A stretch of DNA of 64,000 nucleotides from Massilia violaceinigra (lineage in GTDB: Bacteria; Pseudomonadota; Gammaproteobacteria; Burkholderiales; Burkholderiaceae_D), in assembly GCF_002752675.1 (NCBI RefSeq), contig NZ_CP024608.1, forward strand, positions 2,170,001 to 2,234,000. The letters run 5' to 3'. Position numbers and translations under genes: made by a program. Shown one piece after another: positions 31,080 to 38,703 of the stretch; within the stretch, counting starts at the first letter, position 1, and every line of letters begins with the position of its first letter. Under the pieces are notes generated by a model. The model was not told the DNA's origin. It made no database searches and saw only the letters and a program-made list of their open reading frames with translations.

Positions 31080-31810
31080 CGGCGCGACTCCGCTACGAAT
31101 TCATAATAATCACTGCGGCAGAACGAGTGGGTCAGTTCCACCGCCGCGCCGCTGTCCAGGTAACTCACACGGGTAATGTGCAGCATTGCCGCACCCGGGG
31201 CCAGACCGGCCAGGCGCGCCTGCTCCGCATTGGCGTTGACGGCGCGGATATGCTGCAGGGCGCGCATCGGAATGGCGCCGCGCGCCTCGAGGTAGCCGTA
31301 CAGCGAATCGGTCACGCCGTGCGGGTCGGGCATGTGGATGGCCGGGATGGTGGTCGTTTCGATCGCCATCACCACGTCGTCGGCGGTGCGCAGGCGGCGC
31401 AGGCGCGCCACCGGCATGTTCGGCGACAGGCCAAGCGAGAGTAGTTCCAGCGGGGCGGCCACGCCGATCTCGCGTTCGAGCCAGCGCGAGCCGGCGGTGA
31501 AACCGCGCTGGCTCAGTTCTTCCGAAAAGCTGGTCAGGCGCGAGAGCGGCTGCTCCAGTTTCGGCGTGATGTAGGTACCGGAGCCGCGCCGGCGCGTGAG
31601 CATGCCGCGGTCGCACAGCATGTCGATGGCCTTGCGCGCGGTGACGCGCGAGATGTCGAGCATGTCCGAGAGCATGCGCTCGGACGGCAGCGCTTCGTTG
31701 GCGCGCCAGTCGCCGCTGGTGATGCCGGCCGATAGTTTGTTCGCCAGCTGCATGTACAGCGGGGTGACGCTGTCGGCGTCGGGCTTGAAATCGCTAAGCT
31801 GCGCAAGCAT
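31076..31810 (-). CDS. GntR/HutC-family regulator inside the nag operon
   Basis: 244 residues: winged helix near residues 15-80 (TPLYMQLANKLSAGITSGDW, LPSERMLSDMLDISRVTARK, MLTRRRGSGTYI) and a UTRA domain (LTSFSEELSQRGF onward, ending SFCRSDYYEFVAESRR). It is clearly related to the GntR protein at 16097-16837, whose end reads SYFRGDMYDFVAEL. Lies between the kinase gene (two-base gap) and nagA (four-base overlap), so it is probably autoregulated with the operon. Likely a GlcNAc-6-P or GlcN-6-P responsive repressor. Confidence 0.9.
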   Translation of the reverse strand: MLAQLSDFKPDADSVTPLYMQLANKLSAGITSGDWRANEALPSERMLSDMLDISRVTARKAIDMLCDRGMLTRRRGSGTYITPKLEQPLSRLTSFSEELSQRGFTAGSRWLEREIGVAAPLELLSLGLSPNMPVARLRRLRTADDVVMAIETTTIPAIHMPDPHGVTDSLYGYLEARGAIPMRALQHIRAVNANAEQARLAGLAPGAAMLHITRVSYLDSGAAVELTHSFCRSDYYEFVAESRR

Positions 31811-31812
31811 GG

Positions 31813-32685
31813 TTAGTGTCCTCTCACGTGGAGTTCGATCATGCGCAGCGCGCCGCTGGCGGAGTCGCCCAGGGGAGCGACGCTGCGTGCCAGCAGGTCT
31901 GGCGGCAGGTAAGCGCGCAGCGGTTCGCCAAGGCCGCCGCACAGGGCCAGCGGCAGTTGGCCGGATGGGTCGAGCGCGTGCGCCATCAATGCCACTTCGC
32001 GCCCGGCGTCGGCCAGGATGGCGCGCGCGGTGTCGTTGTTGTCGGCATGGGCCACCACCAGCGGGGCGAGCGAGGCAAAGACGGTCTGGGTGGCGCCGCC
32101 GATCCAGACCTGGATCGCATTGCGTTCGCCGCCGCAGGCGTCGATCACCGCTTGCGCAAAGGTGCTGTGCGACGCGCGGCCGTCGATGACTTTTTCGATG
32201 TGGGCGATGGCGCGCAAGCCCATCCAGCCGCCGCCGGCTTCGTCGCCGGTCGGGAAGCCCCAGCCGCCAACTTCGCGCAGGCTGCCGTCGGCCAGCAAAG
32301 CCTGGCCCACGCTGCCGGTGCCGATGGCGACGATGGTGCCCGGTTTGCCGCCGTGCGCGCCCATCAGCGTGGTGAAACCGTCGTTCTCGAGGCGCAAGGC
32401 GCCGAAACCGGGATCGGCGGCGATGAATTGTTCGGCCCACTGCGGATTGTGCACGCCGGCCAGGCCCAGACCGATGGCGATGCCGGCATTGGCGGGTTGC
32501 GCGATGCCGGCCGCGCCGAAGGCCGAGGTGATCGCCTCGGCGACCGAGTTCCACGCCTGCGCGATGCCGAGCGAGAGGCCGGACGGCCCGCCCTGGCCTT
32601 GTGCCAACTGGCTGCCGTCGGCGCGCGCCAGGCGCACCCTGGTACCGGTTCCACCGCCATCGACGCCGATGAGATATTCGATCAT
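31813..32685 (-). CDS. N-acetylglucosamine/glucosamine kinase, BadF/BcrA ATPase family
   Basis: ATP-dependent sugar kinase of the ASKHA fold, 290 residues. The phosphate-1 motif IGVDGGGTGTR is at residues 6-16; GLGLAGVHNP, IVAIGTGSVG and GWGFPTGDEAGGGW (the adenosine/sugar region) follow. This family includes human GlcNAc kinase and bacterial GspK. Being first in an operon with nagA and nagB-II and an importer without PTS, it supplies the phosphorylation step. ATG at 32685, about 35 bases from the predicted transcription start. Confidence 0.9.
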   Translation of the reverse strand: MIEYLIGVDGGGTGTRVRLARADGSQLAQGQGGPSGLSLGIAQAWNSVAEAITSAFGAAGIAQPANAGIAIGLGLAGVHNPQWAEQFIAADPGFGALRLENDGFTTLMGAHGGKPGTIVAIGTGSVGQALLADGSLREVGGWGFPTGDEAGGGWMGLRAIAHIEKVIDGRASHSTFAQAVIDACGGERNAIQVWIGGATQTVFASLAPLVVAHADNNDTARAILADAGREVALMAHALDPSGQLPLALCGGLGEPLRAYLPPDLLARSVAPLGDSASGALRMIELHVRGH

Positions 32686-32726
32686 GTGTGTTGTTGTCCG
32701 GGTTCTGAAGTGGGGAAGGTGTGGGC

Positions 32727-32755
32727 ACTATATGATCGCCTAACCACCTTGTCAA
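32727..32755 (-). promoter_or_regulatory. Consensus sigma-70 promoter of the nag operon
   Basis: On the minus strand TTGACA (32755-32750) and TATAGT (32732-32727) are exactly 17 bases apart. Transcription would begin near 32720. Confidence 0.85.
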
Positions 32756-32756
32756 C

Positions 32757-32784
32757 AGGTATTTAAGTGGTATTATAAAATACC
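32757..32784 (-). promoter_or_regulatory. Candidate GntR operator array upstream of the nag promoter
   Basis: GGTATT at 32758-32763 and 32769-32774 form an 11-base-register direct repeat, and the second copy makes a perfect inverted repeat with AATACC (32779-32784). Further half-sites TGGTATTA (32860-32867) and TGGTATGG (32893-32900) lie upstream. The array sits just upstream of the -35, not over it. Confidence 0.55.
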
Positions 32785-32929
32785 GAATTGGCATTGGGTG
32801 GCGAAGGTCGAAAAATGCGCCAAGCCGCTGTTTTATAAGGATTTTTAAAATGAATCGAATGGTATTAATGCGGTTGTGGATTAGTGCCAATTTGGTATGG
32901 CCGCGCAGGCTCGTGGATGTAAACGCAAC

Positions 32930-32950
32930 GTGGGCACCATTGGTGCCCAC
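32930..32950. repeat. Perfect GTGGGCAC-type palindrome
   Basis: GTGGGCACCA and TGGTGCCCAC flank a single T. Third member of the family at 1741 and 12413. It lies just past the stop of the DUF2807 gene and could help end that transcript. Confidence 0.7.
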
Positions 32951-32977
32951 TGCGCTGCAAAACCGTGCCGGCGGCGC

Positions 32978-33880
32978 CTAGTTGTGCGATGTGCTCGCGC
33001 CCTTGCGGTCATAGTGCATCAGTTGCGCCGCGGCGCTGGCGTTCGGTTTGACCCGCACTTCGGCGCTGCCCGATCCGCGCACGCTCACGCTGGCCTGTTG
33101 CGCCACCAGGTTGTCGCCGTCGACGCTGCCCGAGCCGCTCAGGTCCGCGGTGAGTGCGCCGACGGTGCCTTCGATGTCGATTTCGCCCGAACCGGCCACC
33201 ACCAGGCGTGCCTTGTCGGCGCGCAGCTGCTTGACCGTCAGCTCGCCCGAGCCGTGGACTTCACCCAGGAATTGCCCGGTGCCGCCCGGAACGCAGGCTT
33301 CGCCCGAGCCGCGCAGCACGGCGCTGCTGCGTTCGACGGCCAGGCCGCACGCTTCGATGTCGCCCGAGCCGTGCGCGTCGAGCTGCAAGGTGCGCGCCGC
33401 GCCAGCCAGTTTGACGTCGCCCGAGCCTTTCATGGACAGGTTCAGCTTGCCGGTCTTGAGCTGGTACACATCCACATCGCCCGAGCCGCTCAGGTTCATT
33501 GCGAACTGCTCGCCTTCGACCTGGCTGAGCGACACGTCGGCGCTGCCCGAATTGGCCAGGCTGCGCAGGCCGGGCACCACGATGGTGATGGTGGCGCGCT
33601 CGTCGTCGTTGAAGCTGATGTTGATGCCGCTGCGCGAACGCGGGCGCACGATCAGGGTGTCGCCCTTGACGATGGTTTCGATACGCTCCAGTTCCTTGCG
33701 TTGGCCCGACAGTTCGAGCGCTTGCGTGCCCTGGCCCGTGATCACCACTTTATAAGGGCCGGACAGTTCGATTGCGTGGAAGGGGGCGACCTTGCGCACG
33801 TCGGAGATGTTCTCGGCATGGCTGGCCGCGGCGGCGCAGAGCAGGGTGGCGAAGGTGGCTTGCTTGAGTAAGGTTGTCAT
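32978..33880 (-). CDS. Exported DUF2807 (GIN domain) protein
   Basis: 300 residues. Signal peptide (MTTLLKQATFATLLCAAAASHA), then the DUF2807/GIN beta-helix region beginning APFHAIELSGPYKVVITGQG, with a long ladder of SGS or GSG turns (SGSADV, SGSGDVDV, KGSGDVKL, HGSGDIEA, RGSGEACV, HGSGELTV, AGSGEIDI, SGSGSVDG, RGSGSAEV). Domains of this type form right-handed beta-helices in surface or periplasmic proteins; function unknown. ATG at 33880. Confidence 0.85.
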   Translation of the reverse strand: MTTLLKQATFATLLCAAAASHAENISDVRKVAPFHAIELSGPYKVVITGQGTQALELSGQRKELERIETIVKGDTLIVRPRSRSGINISFNDDERATITIVVPGLRSLANSGSADVSLSQVEGEQFAMNLSGSGDVDVYQLKTGKLNLSMKGSGDVKLAGAARTLQLDAHGSGDIEACGLAVERSSAVLRGSGEACVPGGTGQFLGEVHGSGELTVKQLRADKARLVVAGSGEIDIEGTVGALTADLSGSGSVDGDNLVAQQASVSVRGSGSAEVRVKPNASAAAQLMHYDRKGASTSHN

Positions 33881-34133
33881 GGCGTGTCTGCCGCTGGGCG
33901 GCGTTGAGTTCGGAACATGAACAATACGGCCAGGGGCGCGGGCGCGCGAGCGAAAATCGACAGATGGTCGAATCGGCGGCTTGAACGGTCAGGATGAAGG
34001 AATGGCAGGAAACGGGGAGGCGGGGGAGGTCGGAAAACCCGAGGGGGCGTCAGGTTTTCCGGTTTGACAGGTACTGCGCAGGTACTACGGCGAACGGTCG
34101 GGGGCGGACCGCGCGCTTAATGCTCGTACTGTA

Positions 34134-34373
34134 TTAGTTCTTGTACTGTTCCAGCTGGACGGCGAAGGCGGTCTTGTAGTTCTTGACGAACTGGACGGCT
34201 TCGGCGCTGACATCGCTGCTGCTGCGCGACTGGTTGATGGTCACCGCTGGCACGCTCAGGCTCGATGCGGCGGCGGCGGAAACCGCGGTGCTGGCGGCAG
34301 GTGCGTCGGCGGCAAAGGCGGAACCGGTCAGGACCAGGGCTGCTACGGCGGTAAACAATTTCGATGCGTTCAT
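34134..34373 (-). CDS. Small exported protein, paralogue of 34521-34769
   Basis: 79 residues with a signal peptide (MNASKLFTAVAALVLTGSAF then AADAPA). The mature part is Ala/Ser-rich and ends in a short charged helix (SAEAVQFVKNYKTAFAVQLE). The ribosome-binding region, GGAGAAA in TACTGGAGAAAT, and about 30 bases of leader closely match those of the neighbouring gene, so the two arose by tandem duplication. Function unknown. Confidence 0.75.
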   Translation of the reverse strand: MNASKLFTAVAALVLTGSAFAADAPAASTAVSAAAASSLSVPAVTINQSRSSSDVSAEAVQFVKNYKTAFAVQLEQYKN

Positions 34374-34496
34374 AATATTTCTCCAGTATTAGGTCAACGT
34401 CGCGATTGTCTGCGGCGGTAAGAGCGGTGCTCTTTGAATAAGGTCAGTGTATTGCGTCTGATTGATCCGAAAAAGCTCGATTGACGCAATGCACAA

Positions 34497-34511
34497 TTGC
34501 GGAATTCGCAA
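34497..34511 (-). promoter_or_regulatory. LysR-box-like palindrome TTGCG-N5-CGCAA
   Basis: TTGCGGAATTCGCAA, with the LysR T-N11-A pattern, lies about 125 bases upstream of the small exported gene at 34134-34373. The same palindrome with another centre is at 34864-34878. Confidence 0.5.
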
Positions 34512-34520
34512 TAATCAAGC

Positions 34521-34769
34521 TCAGTTTTTGGACATGTCCAACTGATTGGACAGCGTCGGGCGCGCATTCTTGGCCGCTTCCACGGCTTCGGCGCGCACTT
34601 CGGCGCGGGTGCGGCTCGACGGGGCCGACAGTTCAGGCACGTTCAGGCGGGTGGCGGTAATGCTGCTTGCAGCCGCGCTCACACTCGCATTGGCCAGCGG
34701 TGCGTCGGCAGCAACAGCGGAACCAGCAACAAACACGGCAACAGCAGCAACGAAAGACAATGATTTCAT
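34521..34769 (-). CDS. Small exported protein, paralogue of 34134-34373
   Basis: 82 residues. Signal peptide MKSLSFVAAVAVFVAGSAVA, then Ala/Ser-rich mature part and a charged segment (SRTRAEVRAEAVEAAKNARP) that recalls DUF4148-like exported proteins, though too short for a firm match. It ends with LSNQLDMSKN, compared with AVQLEQYKN in the paralogue. Divergent from a LysR gene with a 172-base shared region. Confidence 0.75.
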   Translation of the reverse strand: MKSLSFVAAVAVFVAGSAVAADAPLANASVSAAASSITATRLNVPELSAPSSRTRAEVRAEAVEAAKNARPTLSNQLDMSKN

Positions 34770-34860
34770 GGTGTTTCTCCAGTAATTGGGTGAACGTCGC
34801 TCGGTTGCGGCGTTGACGAGTTGCCTGTTTGCGTTTGCTCGTCCATGTGAAGCAGTCTAT

Positions 34861-34914
34861 ACGTTGCGCTATCCGCAAAAAAGGCGAATAATCGCAATGC
34901 AACGTTGCGCTATC
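34861..34914. promoter_or_regulatory. LysR-type operator region between LysR and small exported gene
   Basis: ACGTTGCGCTATC occurs at 34861-34873 and 34902-34914, 41 bases apart, about four helical turns. The first copy continues into CGCAA to make the palindrome TTGCG-CTATC-CGCAA (34864-34878); the second is a half-site. This is the arrangement expected for recruitment and activation sites of a LysR regulator. Confidence 0.6.
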
Positions 34915-34941
34915 GGGGATAATCCACAATCGGGAGGCGGG

Positions 34942-35859
34942 ATGGACAGGCTTCAATCAATGCGCGTGTTTTCCAAAGTGGTCGAACAGGGCAGCTTTGC
35001 CCGCGCGGCGCAGGCGCTGGATATGTCGAATACCGTTGTTACGCGCAATGTCGCCGACCTCGAAGCCCATCTCGGCACGCGCTTGCTCAACCGCACCACA
35101 CGCAAACTCTCGCTCACCGAAACCGGCAAGCAATACCTGGAGCGCGTGCGCCAGATCCTGGCCGATATCGACGACGCCGACGCGGTCGCATCCTCCTCGG
35201 CGCGCAAGGCCAGCGGCACGCTGCGCATCTACTGCCATCCCGGCTTCGGCCAGTACCAGCTGGCCAGGCTGCTGCCCCTGTACGCGGCCACCGTGCCGGA
35301 CGTGGTGCTCGACGTCAGCCTGGCCGATCATTCGGTCGATATCGTCGAGGAGGGATTCGACGTCGGCATTTACATGGGCTTGCAAAAATTCGACTCGAGC
35401 CTGATCGCGCGCCGCCTGGCCACCTCGAACGTGGTGCTGTGCGCCTCGCCCGAATACATCGCCCGGCGCGGCGAGCCGCTCACGCCGGTCGACGTGTCCT
35501 CGCACGATTGCCTCAACTTCGCCTTTGAGCAGCTGCGCCACAGCTGGCCCGTGAAATGGGAAAACAAGCAGGTCGACGTACCGATCACGGCGCGCGTGGT
35601 GTCGAACAATATTTCGGTGCTGCGCCAGGCGGCCATTGCCGGCATGGGCATCATGGTGCGCTCCTCGCTCACGCTCGAGGATGACCTGAGCAGCGGGCGC
35701 CTGGTGCAACTGCTCAAGGGCCACCACCTGGGCCAGATGTCGCTCTCGCTGGTCTATCCGAGCCGGCGCCTGCTGTCGTACAAGGTGCGCAGCTTCGTCG
35801 ATTTCATGACGGCCCAGTTTCCGCGTCCGGAAAGCGATCCCTGGCTCGCGCATGTGTAA
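34942..35859 (+). CDS. LysR-family transcriptional regulator
   Basis: 305 residues. N-terminal helix-turn-helix (MDRLQSMRVFSKVVEQGSFA, RAAQALDMSNTVVTRNVADL, GTRLLNRTTRKLSLTETG) and a C-terminal substrate-binding domain typical of the AaeR/DsdC-like CrgA group (DVSLADHSVDIVEEGFDVGI). The ATG at 34942 follows GGGAGGCGG. Divergent from the small exported gene and likely autoregulated through the repeats at 34861-34914. Ligand unknown. Confidence 0.92.
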   Translation: MDRLQSMRVFSKVVEQGSFARAAQALDMSNTVVTRNVADLEAHLGTRLLNRTTRKLSLTETGKQYLERVRQILADIDDADAVASSSARKASGTLRIYCHPGFGQYQLARLLPLYAATVPDVVLDVSLADHSVDIVEEGFDVGIYMGLQKFDSSLIARRLATSNVVLCASPEYIARRGEPLTPVDVSSHDCLNFAFEQLRHSWPVKWENKQVDVPITARVVSNNISVLRQAAIAGMGIMVRSSLTLEDDLSSGRLVQLLKGHHLGQMSLSLVYPSRRLLSYKVRSFVDFMTAQFPRPESDPWLAHV

Positions 35860-35907
35860 GCACCTTGAGCCGTTTCTTTCTTGCCACACCCGCTGACATT
35901 TTGTTCA

Positions 35908-36060
35908 TTGACGTCAATTCCCTGTGCTATATTTCTAGTCGGAATTTAGTGATTCCAGAGTGGCATGTGTAATGTGCTTTCTGGCAAATTTTACAAAAAC
36001 AAGATGTATTACGGGCACTCGTTGTCCATCTCGAAAGCCCGCTCCGTGCGGGCTTTTTTT
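35908..36060 (+). ncRNA. Candidate small RNA with terminator
   Basis: No coding frame is convincing here. A perfect palindrome TTGACGTCAA (35908-35917) precedes an extended -10 (TGCTATATT, 35925-35933). About 120 bases follow that can fold as GGAAT/ATTCC (35941-35956), CCAGA/TCTGG (35955-35984, sharing CC with the first and so competing), GGGCA/TGTCC (36013-36027) and a strong terminator AAAGCCCGC/GCGGGCTTT (36034-36056) with T-run. The LysR gene ends about 50 bases before the palindrome, so the terminator could also serve it. Confidence 0.5.
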
Positions 36061-36172
36061 CGTCGGCTAACTTTGCTCCGGGTAGCGAAATCGCGCCGGG
36101 CAGTGTCATAATGCGACGATGTGAGAACAACCGAGGTTTATTCGCTCCGCTCACGGAACAAAGGGAGGAATA

Positions 36173-36358
36173 ATGATCCGCTATATGGGCACGCGACAGA
36201 ACGACGACGGTGCCATCGTATATGTGTTTATTATCAACGGTTTGCAGAAGGAAATTCGCGAGCACGCGCTCAAGCAGTATCCCGGTTGTTACGAGGTGCT
36301 GCCCGCTTCTGCCAAGCAAAAAATCGCTGCGAACCGCAATTGGCTGTCCAAGCTATAG
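36173..36358 (+). CDS. Small conserved-looking hypothetical protein
   Basis: 61 residues with an excellent ribosome-binding site (AAGGGAGGAATA before ATG). Contains GAIVYVFIINGLQKEIREHA, which suggests a small alpha/beta fold, and a basic C-terminus. No family recognised. Followed after 21 bases by a 36-residue gene and then a secreted protein gene, so it may head a small operon. Confidence 0.6.
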   Translation: MIRYMGTRQNDDGAIVYVFIINGLQKEIREHALKQYPGCYEVLPASAKQKIAANRNWLSKL

Positions 36359-36379
36359 AATCGTTATCAGGAGATTGCA

Positions 36380-36490
36380 ATGAGTAAAGCGCAAGACAGT
36401 AAAAAAGAATCGAAAAAAGAGCCGGCCAAGTCGGTAAAAGAGAAAAAGGAACAAAAGAAGGTCAAGAAGGAAGAGCGCGCGCGTCAGTAA
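36380..36490 (+). CDS. 36-residue Lys/Glu-rich micro-protein
   Basis: ATG at 36380 with AGGAG at 36368-36372, seven bases upstream. The product, starting MSKAQDSKKESKKEPAKS and ending KKEERARQ, is almost all Lys, Glu, Ser and Gln, with no hydrophobic core, so it should be disordered or helical only when bound. Good translation signals and position between two other genes argue it is real. Function unknown; nucleic-acid or ribosome binding is only a thought. Confidence 0.55.
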   Translation: MSKAQDSKKESKKEPAKSVKEKKEQKKVKKEERARQ

Positions 36491-36512
36491 GCACGCGGGC
36501 TTGGGAGGTCGG

Positions 36513-37034
36513 ATGCGCCTGGCGATCGGTTCGGAACAGGTTTCCCCGGCAGCGGAGCGCTTGCGGGCACTGCTGGCGCGAAGCTGCGCCCTGGCGTTGC
36601 TGGCCGCTCCCGCCGCCCAGGCCGCGCCGTCGACCTTCGGCCCCGTCATCGGCAGCGCCATCCTGTGCCGCAGCCAGCTCGACAATGCCTACTTCCACGA
36701 TTATCTGGTGAGCGCTTTCGGCCCGTCGTACAAGCACGAGGGCGGCGCCTACTGGTTCAAGGCCGACGGCACCTTGTGGGGCGCGCAGGTGACCGACATC
36801 ATGATCAGCGACGATACCAGCGAAGTGGTGTTCGTTGCCGCCGTGGCCGACACCACGCCCGACAAGCTCGAAGAGTCGATCCGCAACGCCGTGGGCGTGC
36901 GCCATGTGTCGATGGACAACTCGCAGTATCCCGTGCGCGCGTCCAATCCCGGCAGCAAGATCGTCTACTTCAAGACCAAGTCCAAGATTTACTGCGCCAA
37001 ATACAAGCCGCTACCCGTCGGCAGCCAGCGGTGA
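36513..37034 (+). CDS. Exported hypothetical protein
   Basis: 173 residues from an ATG at 36513 preceded by GGGAGG. The N-terminus is a somewhat long signal-like segment (RLRALLARSCALALLAAPAAQA) and the mature part starts near residue 40 (APSTFGPVIGSAILCRSQLD). Two Cys (CRSQ and IYCAKYKP) could form a disulphide. It ends 18 bases before gspA, so it may belong to the same transcript. No family recognised. Confidence 0.65.
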   Translation: MRLAIGSEQVSPAAERLRALLARSCALALLAAPAAQAAPSTFGPVIGSAILCRSQLDNAYFHDYLVSAFGPSYKHEGGAYWFKADGTLWGAQVTDIMISDDTSEVVFVAAVADTTPDKLEESIRNAVGVRHVSMDNSQYPVRASNPGSKIVYFKTKSKIYCAKYKPLPVGSQR

Positions 37035-37052
37035 TGCACTTCCAGGGAATCC

Positions 37053-38702
37053 ATGTATAAGCAATTCTTCAGCCTGAAGCAATCACCGTTTTCGATCGCC
37101 CCCGACCCGCGCTACCTGTACATGAGCGAACGCCACCGCGAAGCGCTGGCGCACCTGCTCTATGGGGTCGGCAGCGGCGGCGGCTTCGTGCTGCTGACCG
37201 GCGAGATCGGCGCCGGCAAGACCACCGTGTGCCGCTGCTTCATCGAGCAGATTCCGGCCGATTGCCGCCTGGCTTACATCTTCAATCCCAAGCTGACGGT
37301 GGAGGAATTGCTGCTGTCGATCTGCGACGAGTTCCGCATCGACCTGCCGCCGGCACCGGCCGGGGCGGTGAGCGTGAAGAGCTATGTCGACGCCATCAAC
37401 CGCTACCTGCTGGCCAGCCATGCGCAGGGCAAGAACAATGTGCTGATCATCGACGAGGCCCAGAACCTGTCGGCCGACGTGCTCGAACAGCTGCGCCTGC
37501 TGACCAATCTGGAAACGAGTGAGCGCAAGCTGCTGCAGATCATCCTGATCGGCCAGCCCGAGCTGCGCGCGATGCTGGCCCGGCCGGAACTCGAACAGCT
37601 GGCCCAGCGCGTGATCGCGCGCTATCACCTCGGTTCCCTCACCGAAGCGGAAACCGCCAGCTACATCGCGCACCGCCTGGCGGTGGCCGGCGGGGGCTCG
37701 TCGCGGCCATTTCCGCGTTCGGTGATGCCGCAGGTATTCCAGCTATCCCAGGGCGTGCCGCGACGCATCAACCTGCTGTGCGACCGCGCGCTGCTGGGCG
37801 CGTACGTCGAAAACAGCCGTGAAGTGACGCGCCCTATCCTGCGCCGCGCCGGCAGCGAAGTGTTTTCCGGTGGTGCCAAGGCGCCCGCGCCGAAAAACCG
37901 CTGGCCGGCCGTCGCGGCCGGGGTAGCGGCTGCAGCCGTGATCAGCGCTGCCGCCGCGTGGCAGATGCGACCATCCGCACCGGCGCTGCAGGCTGCCGCC
38001 CCCGCGGCGGTGGCGGCCACCGTGCTCGCGGCGGCGCCGCAGTCGAGGGCGGTGCCGGCGGCGAGTGCGCCACCGGTGGCGAGCACGCCACGGGTCGCCG
38101 TCACGCCGCTGGCGCATGCGAGCGAGCAGGAGGCGCTGCGCCCCCTGGCGGCCCTGTGGGGCGTGGCCCTGCCGGCCGGCGCCACCTGCGACGATGTGCT
38201 CAAGCTGAACCTGCGCTGCCATCAGAGCAAGGGTGGGCTGTATGAATTGCGCCTGCTGGACCGTCCGGCCATCCTCACCCTGCGCGACGGTGCGCAGGTG
38301 AGCTATGCGCTGCTGACCGGCATGGACGACACCCACGCGCGCCTGAGCGTCGATGGCAAGGAGCAGAAGATCGACATCGGTGCGCTCGCCACGCGCTCGG
38401 ACGGCAGCTTCGTGACCCTGTGGACGATGCCACGCTACTACCGCGACCAGGTCAGCGCCGGGGAGCAGGGCGCCGATGTCGACTGGATCGCTTCGCGCCT
38501 GGCCAAGATCAACGGCCTGGTGCCGCCCGCGGCGGACCGGCCGCTGAGCGGCCAGACGGTCGAATTGCTGCGCACCTTCCAGACCCGGCAGAATCTCAAG
38601 GCGGACGGCGTGGCCGGTCCGCGCACCTACATGCGTCTGAACCAGCTGACCGGCGTGGCCGAGCCGCGCCTCCTGGCCGCCAGCGCAACGGGGAAACCAT
38701 AA
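37053..38702 (+). CDS. gspA: GspA/ExeA-type AAA ATPase with peptidoglycan-binding C-terminus
   Basis: Helps the type II secretin cross or insert through peptidoglycan. 549 residues: AAA domain at the N-terminus (FFSLKQSPFSIAPDPRYLYM, Walker A GEIGAGKTT at 50-58, Walker B VLIIDEAQ with Asp134 and Glu135), a single membrane helix near 287-307, an Ala/Pro linker and a periplasmic C-terminal part ending in a PG_binding_1 domain (VELLRTFQTRQNLKADGVAG). gspB follows after one base. The rest of a type II system is not in this window. Confidence 0.9.
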   Translation: MYKQFFSLKQSPFSIAPDPRYLYMSERHREALAHLLYGVGSGGGFVLLTGEIGAGKTTVCRCFIEQIPADCRLAYIFNPKLTVEELLLSICDEFRIDLPPAPAGAVSVKSYVDAINRYLLASHAQGKNNVLIIDEAQNLSADVLEQLRLLTNLETSERKLLQIILIGQPELRAMLARPELEQLAQRVIARYHLGSLTEAETASYIAHRLAVAGGGSSRPFPRSVMPQVFQLSQGVPRRINLLCDRALLGAYVENSREVTRPILRRAGSEVFSGGAKAPAPKNRWPAVAAGVAAAAVISAAAAWQMRPSAPALQAAAPAAVAATVLAAAPQSRAVPAASAPPVASTPRVAVTPLAHASEQEALRPLAALWGVALPAGATCDDVLKLNLRCHQSKGGLYELRLLDRPAILTLRDGAQVSYALLTGMDDTHARLSVDGKEQKIDIGALATRSDGSFVTLWTMPRYYRDQVSAGEQGADVDWIASRLAKINGLVPPAADRPLSGQTVELLRTFQTRQNLKADGVAGPRTYMRLNQLTGVAEPRLLAASATGKP

Positions 38703-38703
38703 G

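Noticed and set aside
35927..36319. 130-residue minus-strand frame over the small-RNA region
   Set aside because: It runs through a terminator and antisense to the 61-residue gene, has no ribosome-binding site and no family features.
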